A stretch of DNA of 64,000 nucleotides from Kuafuiihalomonas sp039024635 (GTDB taxonomy: Bacteria > Myxococcota > Kuafuiibacteriia > Kuafuiibacteriales > Kuafuiibacteriaceae). Shown piece after piece: positions 59,777-64,000 of this stretch. The first letter of the stretch is position 1. Each line of letters starts with the position of its first letter. The DNA is taken from positions 62,001 to 126,000 of the forward strand of contig JBCCQA010000002.1 in the NCBI GenBank assembly GCA_039024635.1. Direction: 5' to 3'. The position numbers and the translations under genes were made by a program. The notes under the pieces were generated by a model. That model was not told where the DNA came from, ran no database searches, and worked only from the letters and a program-made list of their open reading frames with translations.

Positions 59777-62700
59777 ATGCTAGCCTCGAAACCGATGTCG
59801 GCGTCGGTCGAGCCGCTCCTGTCCCGCATCCGGAGCACGACCCGAACCGCCCTTCTGCGCGGCCTCCTGGCCGGCGCGGCGGCCGGGTTCTGCAGCATCC
59901 TTCTCTTTTCGGCCAGCGCGGTCGCCCTCGGCCTGAGCGACGCCGGCGTGGCCATCCTGCAGGCCATCCTTTTGGCCGGGCTCGTCACCGGGCTTGTCAT
60001 GATCTGGCTCCAAGGTCGGCGACGCTTCGGGGACGACGCAGTCCAAACGGCGGCCAGGCTAGACGAAGTGCTGGGGAGCGCGCTTCAGGACGCGGTAGAG
60101 CTGGAACGAGACCGTCATCGCTTTGGCGCCTCCGAGGGTCTGACCGAAGCGGCGCTTAAGCGGCAGCTCGCCCTCGCTGAGCAAGAGGGGCTGGACGGCC
60201 GATGGGAGGCCCACCGGCTTGGCCTCGAGAAACGGGCGTGGCTCGGATTCGGGGTCTCTGCCCTGGCTCTGCTCGGCGCTGCCGTCCTTGCCCCGCGCGC
60301 GGTGGGCCAGGGCGCATCCGCATGGGCTTCGGTTCAGTCCTTCGAGGACCCTTTCGAGACCGTGCCGCCCGAACCCCGTCTAGGCGATTACCGCATCACC
60401 TACCGCTTCCCGGACTACGCTGGTCGGCCGCCTCAGACCCTCCGTAGCACCGACGGAAGCCTGCAGGCCTTACCGGGCACCGAAGTAGAGATCGAAACCG
60501 AAGCGTCCAAGGACCTTCGTCAGGCGGCTTTGGCCCTTAGCTTGGAGGGCGAAGAAGGCGAGATCGAACAGCAGGTCGCGGCAGAAGTGGACGGGCCTCG
60601 GCTTCGGGCGACCTTCGTTCTTCGAAGGCCGGGCCGCTACCGAATCAAGACGGTCGATGCCAATGGTCGAGTCGAGGAAGAACGACGAGGCCACCTCATC
60701 CGCCTGGACCTCGACGAGCCGCCTCGGGTGCGACTCCTTCGGCCAAGCGAATCGCCGATGGAAGTCGACGCCAGCGACCAGCTGGAGCTGGAGTACACGG
60801 CCGAAGATGACTACGGCCTGGCCGAGGCCGTCCTTCGCTGGCGCGTTCTCGGGAGCGAACGCGCCGGGAGCATCCCATTGGCGAGTTTCACGGACAGGAA
60901 GCGGGCCCGGTCCACTTCGCGGATCCCTCTGTCCGACATGGCGCTCCAGCCCGGAGACCGCGTGGCCTATTCGGTCGAGGTCTCGGACGGGGACCGTATC
61001 AACGGCCCCAAATTCGGGGGCAGCCGCACCTTGGAACTCCGAGTCTACTCCCAGCGGGACCATCACAAGAAGGTTCTATCCGAGCAAATGAAGGCCCTGG
61101 ACGAGCTCGTTCACCTTTTGGGTGACCATCTTGAGCGCCCCTTCAGCGTGGAGCGTTTCGAGAACTCCCTACAGTCGGCGGAGAAGCGCCTGGAGCGCGC
61201 AGGCACGGCGCGAGAACTCCTCGTTGCGGCCGAGGCGGCCTCCCGGGAGGATCCATTGGGTCGCCCCCAGGTCGCGGCCGCCTTCGCCCGTACTCGAGTG
61301 GGCCTCGGCGAGCGAAGCCGCAAGAGTGCCCGAGCCCTCCGCTTGGCCCGCCGAAGCCCGAAGCCCTCGATCGGGAAGCGGATTCAGCGGGTGGACGACG
61401 ACACGACAGGCTTCCTGGAACAGAACGCTGTGTACCTGGCCGACCTTCTCGACGATCAGCGCATGATCGACGCCGAGAAACTAGCCGAAGCTCTGAGGGA
61501 GGAGCAGCAGGCGCTCAAGGCCCTACTGGAAGAGTACAAGACGGCGCCGAGCGAAGAAGCGAAAGCGGCCATCCGCGCTTCCATTCAATCGATGCAGAAC
61601 CGCATTCGAGAGATGATGCAGGAGCTGGCCGGGCTTCAATCGACCATCCCTCAGGACTACATGAATCGAGAGGCTCTCAATCAGGATTGGCAGGCGATGG
61701 ATGGCCTCTCCCAAATGCTCGAGGAGGGAAACATCGATGACGCCCTCAGTCAGGTGGATCGGATGCTCCAGCAATCTGAGCGGATGTTGGCCCAGCTGCA
61801 GGAAGGCCGGGAGACTCTGGGCGCACGGGAGTATTCCGAGATAGGCCAGCGCGCCGAGGAGATCTGGCAGGACCTCGAAGACCTGACTATGCGGCAGGAA
61901 GAGCTCAGCCGACGCACGGAGGAGGTGGCCCGAGCAGCGCGTGCGCGGCTGGACGCCAAGGTCGACGCCACCGACGGCTTCATCGACCGGCAAATGGCTC
62001 GCCTCGACCGAGCGACCGAAGCCCTGCAGGGAGGCCGCAACGCGGCGCCCTTGCCGGACGCGGAGGGCTTCGAAGCCGGCCTGCAACGACTGGAGGACGC
62101 CCGGACCGCCCTCGAGGCCAAGGACTTCGGCGCTGCCCAGGACGTGTTGAAACAAGGGGTAGCCGAGCTTGATCGCTTGGAGCGAGAAGCACGCCGACGC
62201 TTGGAGCAGGTCCGTCGCTTCGGCGAGCTCTTTCAGGGCTTCGAAGACTTGGAATCGGTCGAAGACAGCCTCCAACAGGCGCGGCGTCCCACCGAGAGAG
62301 TACTGGAAGATCTGGAGGCGCTCACCCCGAGCCCCGAGTCAGTGCTGTCCAGCGAAGAGCGCCGGCGCCTGGAGCGGATGGAGCAGGAGCAGGCCGAGCT
62401 CGGACAGAGAGCCAATCAGCTGGAGCAGCAGCTGTCCGAGCTGGGAGAACAGCTCCCGATCGTCGGCGAGGAGGTGGGTGAGACCATGCAGGAGGTGCAG
62501 CAGGCGATGGGCGAAGCCCAGGCCCGACTGGGACAGTCTGACGCACCCGGGGGGCTGAGTCAGGAAAGACGGGCCCTGGAAGGACTGCGAGGGCTCCGAG
62601 GCCAGCTCGAACAGATGGGTCAAGGCGGAGGGAGCGGTGGTGGAGGCGGCGTCCCCTTGCCTTTCGGCACCGGCCAAGCGTCCGGCGGCGAAGGGGGCAG

Positions 62701-62863
62701 CGGTAAAGAGATGCAGAGCCGGGAACGGGTCGAGATCCCCAAGCCGGAGGCTTTCGAGGCCCCGACCGAGTTCCGAGAAGAGCTTCTGGAGGCGGCCAAG
62801 AAAGGGACCGTCGAAGCCTACAAAGACGCCGTCCGACGGTACTACGAAGAGTTGGTCCAATGA
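59777..62863 (+). CDS. DUF4175-like large membrane-anchored coiled-coil protein
   Basis: 1028 residues from ATG 59777 (ATG 59795 possible; GGAGG is 12 bases before the first). Two membrane helices near the start (about 30-52, 56-77) and one at about 155-175. Then beta-rich outer domains ('DYRITYRFPDYAGRPPQTL', 'PPRVRLLRPSESPMEVDASDQLELEYTAEDDYGLAEA', abbreviated) and about 440-1000 long coiled coils rich in Gln/Glu/Arg. Layout matches DUF4175/TIGR02302 proteins, whose function is unknown but which often sit with MoxR/vWA or peptidase genes. ATGA overlap with the peptidase gene. Confidence 0.75.
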   Translation: MLASKPMSASVEPLLSRIRSTTRTALLRGLLAGAAAGFCSILLFSASAVALGLSDAGVAILQAILLAGLVTGLVMIWLQGRRRFGDDAVQTAARLDEVLGSALQDAVELERDRHRFGASEGLTEAALKRQLALAEQEGLDGRWEAHRLGLEKRAWLGFGVSALALLGAAVLAPRAVGQGASAWASVQSFEDPFETVPPEPRLGDYRITYRFPDYAGRPPQTLRSTDGSLQALPGTEVEIETEASKDLRQAALALSLEGEEGEIEQQVAAEVDGPRLRATFVLRRPGRYRIKTVDANGRVEEERRGHLIRLDLDEPPRVRLLRPSESPMEVDASDQLELEYTAEDDYGLAEAVLRWRVLGSERAGSIPLASFTDRKRARSTSRIPLSDMALQPGDRVAYSVEVSDGDRINGPKFGGSRTLELRVYSQRDHHKKVLSEQMKALDELVHLLGDHLERPFSVERFENSLQSAEKRLERAGTARELLVAAEAASREDPLGRPQVAAAFARTRVGLGERSRKSARALRLARRSPKPSIGKRIQRVDDDTTGFLEQNAVYLADLLDDQRMIDAEKLAEALREEQQALKALLEEYKTAPSEEAKAAIRASIQSMQNRIREMMQELAGLQSTIPQDYMNREALNQDWQAMDGLSQMLEEGNIDDALSQVDRMLQQSERMLAQLQEGRETLGAREYSEIGQRAEEIWQDLEDLTMRQEELSRRTEEVARAARARLDAKVDATDGFIDRQMARLDRATEALQGGRNAAPLPDAEGFEAGLQRLEDARTALEAKDFGAAQDVLKQGVAELDRLEREARRRLEQVRRFGELFQGFEDLESVEDSLQQARRPTERVLEDLEALTPSPESVLSSEERRRLERMEQEQAELGQRANQLEQQLSELGEQLPIVGEEVGETMQEVQQAMGEAQARLGQSDAPGGLSQERRALEGLRGLRGQLEQMGQGGGSGGGGGVPLPFGTGQASGGEGGSGKEMQSRERVEIPKPEAFEAPTEFREELLEAAKKGTVEAYKDAVRRYYEELVQ

Positions 62864-64000
62864 GCGGGCTCGCACCCCTTCTTCTCGGCCTCAGTCTGGC
62901 CCAGAGCCCGGTCCACCCGAGCGTGGACGCGGTGTCAGGCGTCATGCAGTCCCTTAGAGACTGGCGTTTCGACGAGGCGCGCACACGCGCCAGCAACATC
63001 TTCGAGAAGCGTCCCGACGACCCCCTCAGCTTCGCAGCCCTCGCCGACGCCAAGCTTTTCCACGGGGACTACGAGGGCGCCGTCGACCTTTACCGAAGGG
63101 CCCGCGAAGCCGGAGTACCCGAGGTATTGCTGCGTAACGAGTCTTTGGCAGCAGCGGCCGCCGCCGCGACCCAAGGCTACGAAGAGACGGTCGGTGAGCA
63201 CTTCGTCATCCGCCATGTGCCGGGCCGGGACGCCATTCTTGTCCCTTTCGCGATGCAGACCCTCAATCGAGCCCTGGCTGCCCACGCACGCTACCTGGGC
63301 TTCACGCCCGAGGGCCGGGTGGTCGTGGAGTTCTATCCCTCGGCCAAGACCCTGGCCAAGGTCTCGTCTCTGACCGAGGCAGACATCGAAAATAGCGGCA
63401 CCATCGCCCTCTGCAAGTGGAACCGCTTGATGGTCACCACGCCGAGAGCGGTGGCCTTCGGCTACGCCTGGCGAGACACGGTGTCCCACGAACTCGCCCA
63501 TCTGATCATCGGCGGGGCCTCCCGCAACAACGCGCCCATCTGGCTGCAGGAGGGTCTGGCCAAGTTTCTCGAGACGGCCTGGCGAGGCACACCAGGACAG
63601 GGCATCTCAGTCGCGCAGCAGGAGGCTTTGCGCCGAGCCGCCGAGGCGGGCGAGCTCATCCCCTTCGAGAAGATGCACCCTTCGATGGCGAAGCTACCGA
63701 CTCAAGAGCAGACCAGCCTCGCCTTCTCCGAGGTCTTCACCTTCATCGAGTTCCTGGTCGAGCGAAGAGGCTGGGCCGGGATTCGAAGCGTGCTTGATGC
63801 CTTGGCTGAGGGCTTGACCGACGTCCAGGCCATCGAGCGCGTCCACGGCCTGCCTTTTTCGAGCTTGGAGCGCCAGTGGCAGGCGCGGCTCCCGAAGCGT
63901 CCCATTCTTCGGCCTTCGGACGGACGCCCGGTCAAGGGCGCCCAACCAATCGAGCTGAAACGAAGTGCCGAAACCCCAGACGACGAACTGGCCGGCCTCG
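62860..64000 (+). CDS. Peptidase MA-like (gluzincin) protein with TPR-like N terminus, partial
   Basis: 380 residues visible; runs off the right edge. ATGA overlap with the DUF4175-like gene. Weak signal peptide (LAPLLLGLSLAQS), TPR-like helices about 25-105 ('RFDEARTRASNIFEKRPDDPLSFAALADA' pattern, abbreviated). The catalytic motif HELAH is at 210-214 with Glu231 in 'WLQEGLAKF', the usual third zinc ligand of gluzincins. Probably a periplasmic metallopeptidase that works with the coiled-coil protein. Confidence 0.85.
   Translation, partial: MSGLAPLLLGLSLAQSPVHPSVDAVSGVMQSLRDWRFDEARTRASNIFEKRPDDPLSFAALADAKLFHGDYEGAVDLYRRAREAGVPEVLLRNESLAAAAAAATQGYEETVGEHFVIRHVPGRDAILVPFAMQTLNRALAAHARYLGFTPEGRVVVEFYPSAKTLAKVSSLTEADIENSGTIALCKWNRLMVTTPRAVAFGYAWRDTVSHELAHLIIGGASRNNAPIWLQEGLAKFLETAWRGTPGQGISVAQQEALRRAAEAGELIPFEKMHPSMAKLPTQEQTSLAFSEVFTFIEFLVERRGWAGIRSVLDALAEGLTDVQAIERVHGLPFSSLERQWQARLPKRPILRPSDGRPVKGAQPIELKRSAETPDDELAGL

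Overview
The window is GC-rich, densely coding DNA with very short intergenic gaps and many 1-4 base start/stop overlaps (ATGA, GTGA, TTGA, TGATG). The gene content points to a free-living Gram-negative of the old deltaproteobacterial group, most likely Myxococcota or a relative: two Ser/Thr protein kinases (one with a C-terminal DUF4388-type region), a lexA operator ending in GTTCAG like the Myxococcus motif, many lipoproteins (two with an Asp-Met-Gly linker), an H1-like Lys/Ala/Pro protein, and parts of what looks like a type III secretion operon. This placement is inferred from gene content and not from a marker gene.

Layout. 1-1.2 kb (minus): edge of a probable secretion operon containing a filament/needle-like subunit, a very small sigma-70-like protein, an inner-rod-like protein and a cut secreted protein. 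1.25-6.1 kb (minus): MscS channel, Ser/Thr kinase, CFA-type methyltransferase and an AAA+ ATPase. 2.1-2.36 kb and 6.47-6.66 kb hold one family of hairpin-forming intergenic repeats; the second locus lies between two tRNA-Ser genes. 6.77-8.1 kb: argA, directly behind tRNA-Ser(GCU). 8.2-17.3 kb (minus): a long, mostly overlapping run with an OsmC protein, an Omp85-like barrel overlapping a lipoprotein with kinase-fold residues, PhoH, FtsB, a cysteine-less thioredoxin-fold lipoprotein, an RluA enzyme, an aldehyde dehydrogenase and a protein arginine methyltransferase. 17.3-24.8 kb: 5'-nucleotidase lipoprotein, lexA with its operator, small unknown proteins, a DUF2330-like membrane protein, rfbD, epmA and trmB. 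24.8-28.9 kb: parallel beta-helix and L-domain lipoproteins and unknowns, partly more AT-rich. 29.1-30.7 kb: an ABC1/UbiB kinase gene interrupted by one in-frame TAA.

31-41.6 kb: M16 peptidase, two more RluA enzymes, a desaturase, a soluble PAS-chemoreceptor, a methyltransferase, two tandem ArsA/Get3-type ATPases and an RDD membrane protein. 42.2-46.3 kb: a multidomain scaffold (GspE-N, GAF-like, HEAT) convergent with a bipolar protein (Lys-rich H1-like head, acidic tail). 46.4-50 kb: a complete TRAP transporter operon that also encodes a TatT-type lipoprotein. 50-57.6 kb: Fis-like regulator with a Lys-rich head, Cys-rich lipoprotein, acetyl-CoA synthetase, processive glycosyltransferase and a large Ser/Thr kinase. 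57.6-64 kb: HicB-like protein, ECF sigma/anti-sigma operon, a DUF4175-like giant membrane coiled-coil protein and the start of a gluzincin-type peptidase that runs off the window.

No insertion sequence, prophage, CRISPR array or rRNA was seen. The observations most worth following up are the kinase-like lipoprotein/barrel pair, the H1-like bipolar protein, the sigma-like gene inside the secretion operon, the interrupted UbiB gene and the covarying intergenic hairpins.
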